Shown: piece after piece, positions 9,211 through 18,478 of the stretch
Layout: the number at the start of each line of letters is the position of its first letter
How positions within the stretch are numbered: the first letter of the stretch is position 1
Source: Phyllobacterium sp. YR531
GTDB taxonomy: Bacteria > Pseudomonadota > Alphaproteobacteria > Rhizobiales > Rhizobiaceae
Assembly: GCF_000282595.1 (NCBI RefSeq)
Contig: NZ_AKIZ01000014.1
Location: 186,001 to 250,000 of the forward strand
Reading direction: 5' to 3'
DNA: 64,000 nucleotides
Translations under genes and position numbers: made by a program
The notes under the pieces: model-generated
Told to the model about the DNA's origin: nothing
Databases searched by the model: none
What the model saw: only the letters and a program-made list of their open reading frames with translations

Positions 9211-9761
9211 TGGAAGTTCGCTCTCTCGCGCTGGACGGTGTTCTCGAAATCCTGCCGCGCAAATTCGGTGATGATCGTGGCTTTTTTTCAGAAACCTGGA
9301 ATGCAGAAAGCTTTTCGAGCGCCGGGATAAATCTGCAGTTTGTTCAGGACAACCACTCACTTTCTGCCAGCAAGGGTGTGCTGAGAGGGTTGCATTATCA
9401 ATTGCCGCCACGTGCGCAAGACAAGCTCGTCCGGGTAGTACGGGGCGCGATCCTGGACGTGGTGGTTGATATAAGAGCGAACTCACCGACATTTCGCCAG
9501 TGGCTGTCGCTGGAAGTTTCTGCAGCAAAATGGAACCAGATATTGGTACCGAAAGGTTTCGCGCACGGCTTTCTCACATTGGAAGACAGCACGGAAGTCG
9601 TCTACAAGGTAACGGACTATTACTCCGCAGACCATGACAGGTCATTGCGTTTTGACGATGCTGCGATAGGTGTAGACTGGCAAGTGGATACATCCAAAGT
9701 GCAGCTGTCTGATAAGGACCGAAACGCGCCTCTGCTGGAACAGGCGGATATATTTGTCTGA
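9207..9761 (+). CDS. rfbC: dTDP-4-dehydrorhamnose 3,5-epimerase (RmlC)
   Basis: A 184-residue cupin-fold epimerase catalysing the third step of dTDP-L-rhamnose synthesis. [12 protein letters not shown] carries the catalytic His near residue 63. The segment [16 protein letters not shown] and the [10 protein letters not shown] motif match RmlC closely. It starts at ATG 9207, overlapping the rfbA stop by 4 nt. The order A-C-B-D differs from the enterobacterial B-D-A-C order, but all four steps are present and contiguous. Confidence 0.95.
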   Translation: MMEVRSLALDGVLEILPRKFGDDRGFFSETWNAESFSSAGINLQFVQDNHSLSASKGVLRGLHYQLPPRAQDKLVRVVRGAILDVVVDIRANSPTFRQWLSLEVSAAKWNQILVPKGFAHGFLTLEDSTEVVYKVTDYYSADHDRSLRFDDAAIGVDWQVDTSKVQLSDKDRNAPLLEQADIFV

Positions 9762-9770
9762 GGAACATAT

Positions 9771-10844
9771 ATGAAGATTCTCGTGACAGGTGGCGCTGGT
9801 TTCATTGGCTCTGCCGTTTGCAGGCAACTGGCATCCAATCTATCGAACCATGTGGTGAACGTCGATAAATTGACCTATGCCGGAAATCTGGCATCTCTTC
9901 GTCAGATTGAAAGTCAGTCTAACTACCACTTCATTCAAGCTGATATTTCCGACGAAACTACCATCCTTGCGATATTGCGTCAGTACAAGATTGATGCGGT
10001 CATGCATCTTGCTGCCGAAAGCCATGTTGACCGTTCGATTGATGGCCCTGCCGCCTTCATCGAGACCAATATTGTCGGAACGTTCCGCCTCCTGAATGCT
10101 GCATTGAGCTATTGGCGCAAACTGCCTGAAAGTGCCAAATCCTTATTCCGGTTTCATCATATTTCGACGGATGAAGTCTTTGGGGATCTGCCGTTCGATG
10201 AGGGGATTTTCACGGAAGAGACGCCCTATGCGCCGTCGTCGCCCTATTCAGCATCCAAAGCTTCCTCGGATCATCTGGTGCGGGCATGGCACGAAACTTA
10301 TGGTCTGCCAGTTGTTCTCTCAAACTGCTCCAACAATTACGGCCCCTTTCATTTCCCTGAGAAACTGATCCCGTTGACGATCATCAACGCGTTGGAAGGC
10401 AAGGCTTTGCCTGTCTACGGGCGAGGTGCAAATGTTCGGGACTGGCTCTTTGTCGAAGACCATGCGCGAGCGCTTGAACTTGTCATCACTAACGGCCAAC
10501 CCGGTGAGAGCTACAATATTGGCGGCAGCGCAGAGCGTACCAATCTTCAGGTTGTCGAAGCTATATGTGAGGTTCTAGATCAGAAACGACCACTTTCCGG
10601 CGATGTGTCCTATAAAAGTTTGATCGCTTTCGTCAGTGATCGTCCAGGTCATGACCGACGATATGCAATCGACGCTTCCAAAATTAAACAGCAGCTTGGT
10701 TGGCAGCCCACTGTGACATTTGAGGCGGGACTTGCGCAAACTGTTCAATGGTATCTGGATAATGAATGGTGGTGGCAGCCTATCCGCAACGGCTTCTACG
10801 CTGGAGAGCGGTTGGGCGATGCGCCGGCAAAAGGCACTGCATGA
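9771..10844 (+). CDS. rfbB: dTDP-glucose 4,6-dehydratase (RmlB)
   Basis: A 357-residue extended short-chain dehydrogenase converting dTDP-glucose to dTDP-4-keto-6-deoxyglucose. The NAD-binding [14 protein letters not shown] is near the N-terminus. The catalytic triad region [11 protein letters not shown] and the YSASK active-site motif are both present. [15 protein letters not shown] is another hallmark of the family. AGGAAC lies before the ATG. The stop overlaps the rfbD start (ATGA). Confidence 0.96.
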   Translation: MKILVTGGAGFIGSAVCRQLASNLSNHVVNVDKLTYAGNLASLRQIESQSNYHFIQADISDETTILAILRQYKIDAVMHLAAESHVDRSIDGPAAFIETNIVGTFRLLNAALSYWRKLPESAKSLFRFHHISTDEVFGDLPFDEGIFTEETPYAPSSPYSASKASSDHLVRAWHETYGLPVVLSNCSNNYGPFHFPEKLIPLTIINALEGKALPVYGRGANVRDWLFVEDHARALELVITNGQPGESYNIGGSAERTNLQVVEAICEVLDQKRPLSGDVSYKSLIAFVSDRPGHDRRYAIDASKIKQQLGWQPTVTFEAGLAQTVQWYLDNEWWWQPIRNGFYAGERLGDAPAKGTA

Positions 10845-11737
10845 GGATTCTTGTCACCGGGCGACACGGGCAAGTTGTTCGTAGTCTTGTTGAGCGCGCT
10901 TCAGCCCATCCACAGTTTGAACTGATCACGCTAGGCCGTCCCGAGCTTGATTTGGCGGATACGGAAAGTGTTTCCTCCGCCATCCATACTACCAAACCCG
11001 ACCTTGTAATCTCGGCTGCAGCCTATACCGCAGTGGATCAGGCTGAAGATGAACCGGAATACGCGCGTGCTATCAATGCACGAGGCGTTGGGTCTGTCGC
11101 CAAAGCCGCAGCAGATTTAGGCGTTCCCGTCATTCATCTTTCTACCGATTATGTGTTTTCAGGAGAGAGTGACGGCGCGTATTCCGAAGACGATTCAACA
11201 GGACCACGAACTGTCTATGGCCAGACCAAGCTGGAAGGTGAAATTGCGCTCGCAGCAGCCAATCCGCGCCACCTGATATTGCGCACGGCATGGGTCTATA
11301 GTCCGTTCGGAAAGAACTTCATCAAGACCATATTGCATCTTGGCGAAACACGCGATCATCTTTCGGTTGTCTCGGACCAATGGGGAAATCCAACCTCGGC
11401 TATCGATATTGCAGATGCGATTCTGCATGTCGCAGGACGACTGGGGGCCGATAGTGGTTTTTCCAAATACGGTATTTATCACCTGGCCGGGACGGGACAT
11501 ACCAATTGGAGTGGCTTTGCCCGCGCAATCTTTGCGCGAGCAGAGGCGTTGGGCAGGCGACATGTCGATGTGGCTGATATCACGACTGCGCAATATCCCA
11601 CGAAAGCATTGCGCCCTCTGAACTCCCGATTGAACACGGAAAAATTCTCGCGCGATTTCGGTTGGAACGCTCCCGAATGGCAACAATCCATGTCTAAGGT
11701 AGTGATACGCCTGTTACAGGAATCCGAAAACCGTTAG
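10841..11737 (+). CDS. rfbD: dTDP-4-dehydrorhamnose reductase (RmlD)
   Basis: A 298-residue NAD(P)H-dependent reductase for the last step to dTDP-L-rhamnose. The N-terminal [12 protein letters not shown] nucleotide-binding motif, STDYVFSG and the YGQTK active-site motif identify it. I chose ATG 10841, which overlaps the rfbB stop by 4 nt; a longer in-frame form from 10766 would overlap rfbB by about 80 nt and adds unrelated sequence. Its TAG stop overlaps the stop of the convergent phosphomannomutase gene. Confidence 0.95.
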   Translation: MRILVTGRHGQVVRSLVERASAHPQFELITLGRPELDLADTESVSSAIHTTKPDLVISAAAYTAVDQAEDEPEYARAINARGVGSVAKAAADLGVPVIHLSTDYVFSGESDGAYSEDDSTGPRTVYGQTKLEGEIALAAANPRHLILRTAWVYSPFGKNFIKTILHLGETRDHLSVVSDQWGNPTSAIDIADAILHVAGRLGADSGFSKYGIYHLAGTGHTNWSGFARAIFARAEALGRRHVDVADITTAQYPTKALRPLNSRLNTEKFSRDFGWNAPEWQQSMSKVVIRLLQESENR

Positions 11738-13158
11738 CTGTATTTGCGCAATTGCTCTTCGGCTCTTTGTAAACCCCAGCTAAGCAATTGCTCGGCTCGC
11801 GCATCAGTTGCCGCTTCCGCGTAGCAGCGCAGTTCCGGTGCATTGCCGGAAGCGCGGTAGTGCACCACTTCGCCAGTTGCGAGCACAACGCGCACGCCGT
11901 CGATGGCGTCGTTGGCCTGAATGGTACCAAGCTGCGCGAAGAAGCTTGCCCGCTGTTCATCGTCAAGCAATGCCTGCAAGAACGGACCGCTTTTACTGGG
12001 ACCAACATGCTCGATGCGCCCGCTGCGGGTAAAGCGCGCCGGCAGGTTTGCCAGCAGCTTTGAAACTGGAACCTTGTCGCGCGCTGCCATGCCGAGCACC
12101 GCGATAATTGGCAGCATTGCATCACGTGTGGGCAAGGCAAAGAGCCGGCCATCATCCAGTTCAACATTTGAACCCAGCAATACTCCGCCGTTGGCTTCAA
12201 AGCCGACTACCCGCAGATAGCCGTCTTTGGTTGCCTGAGACATCGCTTCAATAACATAAGGCGAGCCAACTCTGGTGCGATATACTTGGGCGAAGAGGCC
12301 GCTGATTTCGATAGCTGTGTTGGATGTAACCGGCGTAACCACTGCATCGGCGTTCAAAAAATGTGCTGTCAGCAAACCAAGGCTGTCACCGCGAATAAAT
12401 GCGCCGGTTTCATCCGCGACGAGTGGACGATCAGCATCACCGTCGGTCGAAACTAATGCATCCAGCCGGTATTTTTCGGCAGCGCCAGCCGCGAGCGTCA
12501 CATCTTCAGGTCGCAGTGCTTCCGTGTCCACCGGCACGAAAACATCCGAACGTGCGATAGCAACGGTTTCTGCACCAAGCGCACCAAGCACACGCACGAT
12601 CAGATCGCGCCCGACAGAGCTATGCTGGTAGACGCCGATACGCTTACCGGCAAGAGCATTTGGCGCCAGCATTGAGATGCAGCGCTTCTCATAATCCGTC
12701 AGAGCTTTCGCCGAAATTGCGCCCGCATCATCCGGCGTGGAATCGTCAGCCCCGGCAAGATCGAGCACATCGAGAATGCCGACCTCATCGGTCTTGTCGA
12801 TTTCACCATCGGGCCGATAAAACTTCAGACCATTGCGATCTGCCGGAATGTGGCTTCCCGTAACCATGATGGCGGGCAGTTTCTGCGCAAGCGCGCGCAA
12901 AGCCAGTGCAGGGGTTGGTAGAGGGCCGCTGTTTTCGACCTCCATGCCAAATATACGTGCGGCATCAATACAGGCAGCGGCGATTCGTGGACTACTCTCA
13001 CGAAGATCATAGCCGACAAGCAATTTTCCGCCGGGTGCAATACCATGCGCCTTATGCATATGCCGCAAAAACGCCACCGTATAAGCACGACAGATCGCAT
13101 CTGGCAGTTCAGTCACCAGACCGCGAAGGCCGCTCGTTCCGAATTTCAAGCTTGTCAT
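11734..13158 (-). CDS. Phosphomannomutase / phosphohexomutase
   Basis: A 474-residue alpha-D-phosphohexomutase, converting mannose-6-phosphate to mannose-1-phosphate (or the glucose equivalents) for nucleotide-sugar synthesis. The N-terminus FGTSGLRGLV is the family opening. The active-site loop is TGSHIPADRNGLKFY, containing the serine that carries the phosphate. The metal-binding loop appears as DGDADRPLVAD, and the C-terminal phosphate-binding region RASGNAPELRCY is present. It converges on rfbD with overlapping stops. Location next to the rhamnose genes suggests a role in LPS or O-antigen precursors, but the exact sugar specificity is not readable. Confidence 0.9.
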   Translation of the reverse strand: MTSLKFGTSGLRGLVTELPDAICRAYTVAFLRHMHKAHGIAPGGKLLVGYDLRESSPRIAAACIDAARIFGMEVENSGPLPTPALALRALAQKLPAIMVTGSHIPADRNGLKFYRPDGEIDKTDEVGILDVLDLAGADDSTPDDAGAISAKALTDYEKRCISMLAPNALAGKRIGVYQHSSVGRDLIVRVLGALGAETVAIARSDVFVPVDTEALRPEDVTLAAGAAEKYRLDALVSTDGDADRPLVADETGAFIRGDSLGLLTAHFLNADAVVTPVTSNTAIEISGLFAQVYRTRVGSPYVIEAMSQATKDGYLRVVGFEANGGVLLGSNVELDDGRLFALPTRDAMLPIIAVLGMAARDKVPVSKLLANLPARFTRSGRIEHVGPSKSGPFLQALLDDEQRASFFAQLGTIQANDAIDGVRVVLATGEVVHYRASGNAPELRCYAEAATDARAEQLLSWGLQRAEEQLRKYS

Positions 13159-13346
13159 CGTTTATTTCATGTCCCGAACCGGTGCAGGCAAATGTGCGAC
13201 CTTCAGAACCATATCGGCAGGCAAGCCGGTTCGACAAGACAAAACAATTGTCCAAAAGATGCGATCAAGGGGTTTGCAATCCGATTGAATTCAACTATAT
13301 GACGACCCGCATCACTTGGTGCCCCGTCATCCGCAAGGATGGCTGT

Positions 13347-13420
13347 TGGGGAATAGGTTAACGGTAGACCCACGGACTCTGACTCCGTTAGTCCTGGTTC
13401 GAATCCAGGTTCCCCAGCCA
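13347..13420 (+). tRNA. tRNA-Gln (anticodon CUG)
   Basis: A complete cloverleaf can be folded. The 7-bp acceptor stem is TGGGGAA with TTCCCCA. The anticodon stem ACGGA/TCCGT encloses the loop CTCTGAC, so the anticodon is CTG. The T-arm is CCTGG-TTCGAAT-CCAGG. The CCA end is encoded (13418-13420). It is a stand-alone gene, with no other tRNA beside it. Confidence 0.96.
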
Positions 13421-13465
13421 AATATCAATCACGAAATCGAAAATTCTGTTCTTAAATTACGTATC

Positions 13466-14101
13466 TCATCGTTTGCGTGCGATGATGTAAGGCCGGTTAT
13501 CATCGCCCTTGGTTGCATGATTTTCAGTCGCAACAATATCAAAGCCAGCAGCACTTATCAGTTTGTTCAAATCCCTTGTCTTGAACACGCCCGCATAGGG
13601 CGCCAAGCCAAATCCGCGCATGATTGGCAGCACAAGCTGGATGAGCGGGTTCATGTCCCCGACACAAGGTGTCTTGGAGACAAACAAGCCATCAGCGGCA
13701 AGCAAAGCATGTATTTGGCGCAATGTACCCGGCAGATCACGCACCAGATGCAGGTAATTGAAGCCCAGAATTGCATTGAAAGAACCGTCTTCTGACGTAA
13801 TCATCTCTGCGGTTGCGGTGCGGAACGCAAGACCCGAGATAGGCTCCGCCGCATATTTTTCCTCAGCAATCGCAATCATTTGCCTTGAAATATCTGTCGC
13901 AAGATAGGTTTGCACACTGCCTGCGAGCCGCATTGCAGTTGTACCGGTGCCAGAACCAAGCTCCAGCACCCTGTCGGTTGGTTTTAACAGTGAGAGCGTC
14001 CGCTCTAGCGTTCGCTCATATCCGGCCTGATCAGCAATCTTGCCCGCCGCATATTTGCTCGAAGTTCGGTCCCAGAAACGGGCATCACTCGCTGTGCTCA
14101 T
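13466..14101 (-). CDS. Class I SAM-dependent methyltransferase
   Basis: A 211-residue Rossmann-fold methyltransferase. Motif I is VLELGSGTGTTAMRL near residues 47-61, and ATDISRQMIAIAEEK supplies the acidic ribose-binding residue. The C-terminal part resembles UbiE/type 11 methyltransferases, but no substrate can be assigned. I start it at ATG 14101, with AAAGAAA upstream. An earlier ATG at 14200 would add 33 residues without family resemblance. It is a single gene between tRNA-Gln and a divergent small gene. Confidence 0.82.
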   Translation of the reverse strand: MSTASDARFWDRTSSKYAAGKIADQAGYERTLERTLSLLKPTDRVLELGSGTGTTAMRLAGSVQTYLATDISRQMIAIAEEKYAAEPISGLAFRTATAEMITSEDGSFNAILGFNYLHLVRDLPGTLRQIHALLAADGLFVSKTPCVGDMNPLIQLVLPIMRGFGLAPYAGVFKTRDLNKLISAAGFDIVATENHATKGDDNRPYIIARKR

Positions 14102-14241
14102 CGCGTTTCTTTTGTTCGCGGAAATACGGATTTGGATCAATTCTGACAGTGGTAGACTGGCAGCAGGGCAACTCTTGTCAATAGCGCTTGCAAATGGCAC
14201 GTTGAACGTGTGTGATTCATACTTGAAAAGGAAGCTTTATT

Positions 14242-14418
14242 TTGGCCCACAAGTTCGAAATCTATAAAGACAAAGCTGGCGAGTTTCGTGTTCGCTTCAA
14301 ATATAATAGCGAAGTAATGTTCTCGACCGAAGGTTATTCAACCAAGGCCAGCGCGCAGAATGCCATTGATTCGATCAAGAAGAATGGTCCGGACGCGCCT
14401 ACCGAAGATAATAGCTAA
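14242..14418 (+). CDS. YegP/DUF1508-family small protein, TTG start
   Basis: A 58-codon gene. The product begins (M)AHKFEIYKDKAGEFRVRF and continues with STEGYSTKASAQNAIDSIKK, the single-repeat form of the DUF1508 (YegP) fold, a small beta-beta-beta-alpha domain of unknown role. The only sensible start is TTG at 14242, preceded by AAGGA at the right spacing, which makes the gene easy to miss. A strong GC hairpin follows the stop. The first half keeps the family pattern of K..D..GE.RVR and the second the S.....A.N.I.SIKKN pattern. I am confident it is real. Confidence 0.85.
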   Translation: MAHKFEIYKDKAGEFRVRFKYNSEVMFSTEGYSTKASAQNAIDSIKKNGPDAPTEDNS

Positions 14419-14468
14419 ACCTAGAAAGCCTGCCTCGCCTTGATTTAAAGGCGAAGGCTGATGGTAAT

Positions 14469-14496
14469 GGCGGCAGTTTACTTAAACTCTGCCGCC
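14469..14496 (+). terminator. Stem-loop after the YegP-like gene
   Basis: GGCGGC and GCCGCC flank AGTTTA and TAAACT in one long hairpin with a small bulge. A second small stem (CGCCTT/AAGGCG) lies just before it. There is no clear T-run on either strand, so it may end transcription inefficiently or protect the 3' end. Confidence 0.4.
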
Positions 14497-14537
14497 GTTC
14501 CCTTGGCGATTCTAGGCCTCCCTGTGGACATCAGACG

Positions 14538-14963
14538 TCATAGACCGTGATGGTCCCAGGTCGGGAAGATCACTGCGCGCAAGTGTTCGGGCAGCTGCGC
14601 ATATTGCCATGCAAGCTCCACTTTAACTTCGCTCTCAAACAGGATCGCTTTTGCCGCGTATGTTGCGGCATGAGGCGCATGGGTAGCAACATGAGCAGTT
14701 GCAGCAGCATGGCCGGCGGAACGCGCTGCCGCCACCGCTTCAACTTCGCTTGCTTCTCTGGCGGCTGCATGTGAAGCAAAGGCGGCTTTTCGTGCCTCAG
14801 CCATTGGCAGGTCGCCGCGCACCCATGCCCGGCAGGCTTCAATGGCCCTTCTGGGCCGATCATCGGCAGGGTAGTGAGTTTCAAAACGCGCGAGTACATG
14901 TTCCGCACAATCAGCGGCCCAGATTGCCAGCAAGCGATGATCTTCCTGCCAATTGATTTTCAT
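14538..14963 (-). CDS. Putative immunity protein (Imm5-like), orphan
   Basis: A 141-residue, alanine- and histidine-rich helical protein. DCAEHVLARFE near the N-terminus, then RPRRAIEACRAWVRGDL, AREASEVEAVAAARSAGHAA and TAHVATHAPHAATYAAKA match the pattern I associate with the Imm5-like putative immunity family of polymorphic toxin systems. No toxin gene, polymorphic-toxin tip or secretion gene is nearby. It may be an orphan immunity gene or have been adopted for another purpose. Family assignment is from pattern memory and should be confirmed by a profile search. Confidence 0.6.
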   Translation of the reverse strand: MKINWQEDHRLLAIWAADCAEHVLARFETHYPADDRPRRAIEACRAWVRGDLPMAEARKAAFASHAAAREASEVEAVAAARSAGHAAATAHVATHAPHAATYAAKAILFESEVKVELAWQYAQLPEHLRAVIFPTWDHHGL

Positions 14964-15115
14964 CGCGAGCGGTTCCGTGTGATGCAGCTTTCTCTATGAA
15001 CATGACAGAGTGCTACGCCGTTTGCCACATGGCGATGGTTTTGAATTTTTCAGGGGCAGATGTCGGAACCTTCATTAGTTGATCGTCTTCAAGACAGACA
15101 GTGAAGGAGACAGCA

Positions 15116-15766
15116 ATGACCATTATCATTACCGCTTTTGAAAGCTCGCCCGATAAAGGCCAAGGATTGGCCCGTGACGTGCGTGTGCGCTGGGCGCTTG
15201 AAGAAGTGGGCCAGCCTTATGATGTGCGGCTGGTGTCGTTCAAGGCGATGAAGGAACCTGCGCATTTGGCGCTCAATCCCTTCGGGCAGATTCCAACCTA
15301 TGAGGAAGGCAATCTTGCTCTATTTGAATCCGGGGCAATCGTGCTCCATATAGCTGAACGTTATGCGGGTCTTTTGCCAAGCGACGCCGCTGCCCGGGCG
15401 CGCGCGATTGCATGGATGTTTGCATCGGTAGGCACGGTAGAACCGCCGATCCTTGAGCGTCAGGTCGCCAAGCTTCTCGAAGGGGATAGAAGCTGGACTT
15501 CGCAGCGCCTGTCTCTTATCGACGAGCGTATCCGGACAAGACTGGGCGAGCTTTCCACCCGCCTTGGCGATGCAGATTGGCTTGATGGAGCATTCAGCGC
15601 GGGGGACCTGATGATGGTGCATGTACTGTTGAGGCTCAGGCCATCGGGCATATTGGAGGAATATTCAAGCCTTTCGGCCTATGTTGCCCGAGCTGAAGCA
15701 AGACCGCCATATCAGCGCGCTTTCGCGGCTCAGTTGGCCGTTTTCAACTCCACATCAAAAGATTAA
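15116..15766 (+). CDS. Glutathione S-transferase family protein
   Basis: A 216-residue two-domain GST. The N-terminal thioredoxin-like domain has the conserved LNPFGQIPTYEEGNLALFES segment, with the cis-proline and the Glu-Ser pair that binds glutathione. The C-terminal half is helical. I use ATG 15116, which has AAGGAGACAGC directly upstream; a GTG at 15101 would overlap that site. It stands alone, so a detoxification role is only a family-level inference. Confidence 0.87.
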   Translation: MTIIITAFESSPDKGQGLARDVRVRWALEEVGQPYDVRLVSFKAMKEPAHLALNPFGQIPTYEEGNLALFESGAIVLHIAERYAGLLPSDAAARARAIAWMFASVGTVEPPILERQVAKLLEGDRSWTSQRLSLIDERIRTRLGELSTRLGDADWLDGAFSAGDLMMVHVLLRLRPSGILEEYSSLSAYVARAEARPPYQRAFAAQLAVFNSTSKD

Positions 15767-15950
15767 GTGCACTTCGCCTTGGCACCTATGTTGTGGCTGC
15801 CATTATTTCGCCGCCCTTTTTATGGACCTTTTTCACATGATGTTCATGTTCACATTCTTCCCGCTGATTTGAACGGCCAACACCCTCAGGTGAATCGCCA
15901 ATCAGATTAAAAAACGGCCCGTGATGCGGTGGCCGAACGGAGAATGTATT

Positions 15951-16739
15951 ATGCCAGGTAATGAGCATATCGGCCTGACTGCGCGTCAGGTCCAGAACTT
16001 TATCAGCGACGGTTTCGTCAAAATCAATCATGCGTTTGACGCCGGTCTTGCAAAGCAGTGCAGGGATGAATTGTGGGCGGATATCGGTCTGTCGCCCGAT
16101 AAGCCCGACGACTGGACGCAACCCGTTATTCGGGTGCTGTCCAAATCATCGCCTCCTTTTGTGGAAGCCGCTAACACGCCACGCCTGTGCGCAGCCTATG
16201 ATCAACTTATTGGTGTTGATCGCTGGCTGGAGCCCAAGGGCCTTGGCACCTTTCCTATCCGCTTTCCCTCGACGCAATCCCCGGTCGATGACGGATGGCA
16301 CGTGGATGTCAGCTTCGGCGACAGCATGGATTTCATGGAGTGGCGAGCCAATGTTAAGAGCAGCGGAAGGGCATTGCTTATGTTGTTTCTGTTGTCAGAT
16401 GTTGGCCCGGACGACGCGCCGACAAGGATAAGGAAAGGTTCGCACAGCATCATAGCGCGGGAGCTTTTGCCCTATGGCGATGGTGGCGCGACACTCAGGC
16501 AGCTTTCTGCCGATGGCTATACGTCAACGGAAGATTGCGAGATTGAACTTGCGACGGGGAACGCAGGCACTGTCTATTTATGCCATCCGTTCCTTGTTCA
16601 TGCGGCACAAGCACACCGGGGTACTCAGCCGCGCTTCATGGCGCAGCCACCACTATTCCCAAAAGCGGAGTTTGATCCGGCTTTGCCCCCATCACCGGTT
16701 CAAATCGCCATCCGTCAGGCTTGCGGGCTGGTGTTGTAA
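15951..16739 (+). CDS. Phytanoyl-CoA dioxygenase (PhyH)-family oxygenase
   Basis: A 262-residue protein of the Fe(II)/2-oxoglutarate-dependent PhyH superfamily. The facial-triad HxD is WHVDVSFGD (His117, Asp119). The distal His is probably within HPFLVHAAQAHRG, and Arg in QPRFMAQPP would bind 2-oxoglutarate. GGAGAA before ATG 15951 fixes the start; an in-frame ATG 30 nt earlier lacks one. The substrate is unknown. There is no operon partner, with a 184-nt gap before it in which I see nothing definite. Confidence 0.8.
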   Translation: MPGNEHIGLTARQVQNFISDGFVKINHAFDAGLAKQCRDELWADIGLSPDKPDDWTQPVIRVLSKSSPPFVEAANTPRLCAAYDQLIGVDRWLEPKGLGTFPIRFPSTQSPVDDGWHVDVSFGDSMDFMEWRANVKSSGRALLMLFLLSDVGPDDAPTRIRKGSHSIIARELLPYGDGGATLRQLSADGYTSTEDCEIELATGNAGTVYLCHPFLVHAAQAHRGTQPRFMAQPPLFPKAEFDPALPPSPVQIAIRQACGLVL

Positions 16740-16793
16740 TTCGATAACGATCTGTCCGGAAGCGCGGTACCCTCGCTTCCGGACAGGCGGGTT

Positions 16794-17351
16794 TTACGCA
16801 GTCGCTTTGTGGGAGGCGGTGACAAGAAGCCAAATGGCAGAAAGCAGGAAGTAGAATGCACCAAAGGCAGCATAGGGGGCGATGTCCAGAATTGTCGGCA
16901 TGACTGTGCCGACAGATCTGCTGATCATGAAAACACCGGCGAGAGCGGACTGTGCGCCACTCAGTATCATCGGCCATTGCGCGCCGTAGTGACGCCAGCG
17001 CCTCACGCCCGTGTAAAGTTGCAATACACCGGAAAAGATTGCCCAAACGCCAAATGCCGCCAAAACGGCATACATGCTGGTGCTGACCGCCACGATAACA
17101 GCAAGTGTCATGATCGTACTGACGATGACATTCAATGCTTGGGATGGGTTGCCTTTCAGCCCGGCATTCACCCGCGCATCAATCAGATTAGCGAGTGCGT
17201 CCCATGCGGGATAAATGACGAGCAGCAATATGACGAGATGAGATTGCGCGCTGAAGAGGATGGCGGCAGCGACCCACGCAACCGAGAATATGGCGCGTGA
17301 AAAATAATAGGATTGCAGCCAGTTGGGCCGGGTGGACGCGAGAGCAGGCAT
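16794..17351 (-). CDS. DUF308-like integral membrane protein
   Basis: A 185-residue protein with about six membrane helices (for example VAWVAAAILFS, HLVILLLVIYPAW, VIVSTIMTLAVIVAV and AAFGAFYFLLSAIWLLV). The pattern of short paired helices with YPAWDALANLIDAR between them resembles the DUF308/HdeD group, whose function is mostly unknown. It converges on the PhyH-like gene and lies downstream of the LysR gene on the same strand, 103 nt away. Confidence 0.65.
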   Translation of the reverse strand: MPALASTRPNWLQSYYFSRAIFSVAWVAAAILFSAQSHLVILLLVIYPAWDALANLIDARVNAGLKGNPSQALNVIVSTIMTLAVIVAVSTSMYAVLAAFGVWAIFSGVLQLYTGVRRWRHYGAQWPMILSGAQSALAGVFMISRSVGTVMPTILDIAPYAAFGAFYFLLSAIWLLVTASHKATA

Positions 17352-17454
17352 TACTAGAGTTCCTTTTTTGGGTATCTACCTACTAGTAGGATGTCAGATA
17401 CCGGGAGTCAATCTGATATCGAACAACTCCTTGTGAGCAGTCGCCGCAATCAGC

Positions 17455-18351
17455 TCAGAACTGAAGACCGGTGGCTAGAAGATCAACGAACTGTCGAACC
17501 CTCGGGTCCAACAGCCGACGGTCGGGATAGATCACGCTGATCTCTACCGTCTCTGTGGTTATCTTCGGCAAAATATGTATGAAACGCCCTGAATCGACAT
17601 CTTGCCCCACAAGAAAGCTTGGCAGCAAGGCTATGCCAAGGTCACGAGCGACTGCGTTGTGTAGCGCTTCTCCGCTATCCAACCGCAAGCGAGTTCGCAC
17701 TTGCGCGGTAAACCAATGGCCTCCCGAATCTGCGAAGCGCCATCGCTGCCGGTTTCCCCGGCTGCTGAAGGAGAGACACTGATGGCTAGCCAATTCATCC
17801 AGACTGTTCGGCTTGCCGTGCCGGGAAATGTAATCGGCCGACGCAACAATCAAATATCGGTCACGCGCCAAAACACGCGATACCAATCGGCTGTCGACTG
17901 CCGTGCCGCCGAAGCGGATGACGAGATCAAAGCCCTCTTCGACCACATCGACCAACCGGTCAGAAAAACTCGCTTCGATTTGTACACCCGGCCACTGGGC
18001 AAGAAACTTTTCTATGAAAGGCATGATGACGCGCTGACCAAAAGCGTGCGGCGCGGATAGACGCAGCACACCGCGTGGAACGCCGGTCGGGCTGATCACG
18101 CTTGCTTCTGCCTGATCGACCGCATCCACGATCCGTTGTCCATGGGCGTGAAACGAACGGCCCTCGTCGGTCAGGCTCAGCGCTCTTGTCGTTCGATTGA
18201 GCAGGCGCACACCCAGCCTGTCTTCAAGGCGTGATACGGCCTTGCCCGCTGCGGACCGCGTAAGGCTTGTTGCCCTTGCTCCGGCAGCAAAGCTTCCGGT
18301 ATCCGCCACAGCCATAAACACGGCAATATCATTGAGGTTTGCACCTGCCAA
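17455..18351 (-). CDS. LysR-family transcriptional regulator
   Basis: A 298-residue LysR-type regulator. The N-terminal helix-turn-helix is visible as FAAGARATSLTRSAAGKAVS followed by LEDRLGVRLLNRTTRALSLT. The rest is the two-lobed effector-binding domain. It is divergent from the arginase-family gene, with about 127 nt between the starts. That is the usual LysR arrangement, so it may regulate that gene and itself. The effector is unknown. Confidence 0.93.
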   Translation of the reverse strand: MAGANLNDIAVFMAVADTGSFAAGARATSLTRSAAGKAVSRLEDRLGVRLLNRTTRALSLTDEGRSFHAHGQRIVDAVDQAEASVISPTGVPRGVLRLSAPHAFGQRVIMPFIEKFLAQWPGVQIEASFSDRLVDVVEEGFDLVIRFGGTAVDSRLVSRVLARDRYLIVASADYISRHGKPNSLDELASHQCLSFSSRGNRQRWRFADSGGHWFTAQVRTRLRLDSGEALHNAVARDLGIALLPSFLVGQDVDSGRFIHILPKITTETVEISVIYPDRRLLDPRVRQFVDLLATGLQF

Positions 18352-18478
18352 TCCGGCCTCCTTAGACGCGAAAAATCTTGCCTTCTATGTATCCTATTAT
18401 TCCCCAATAGGCCATGGCGCGCGATGAAAACGATCTCTACATGTCATCTATCGAAAAACGGCTAAGGAGTTGACACCC

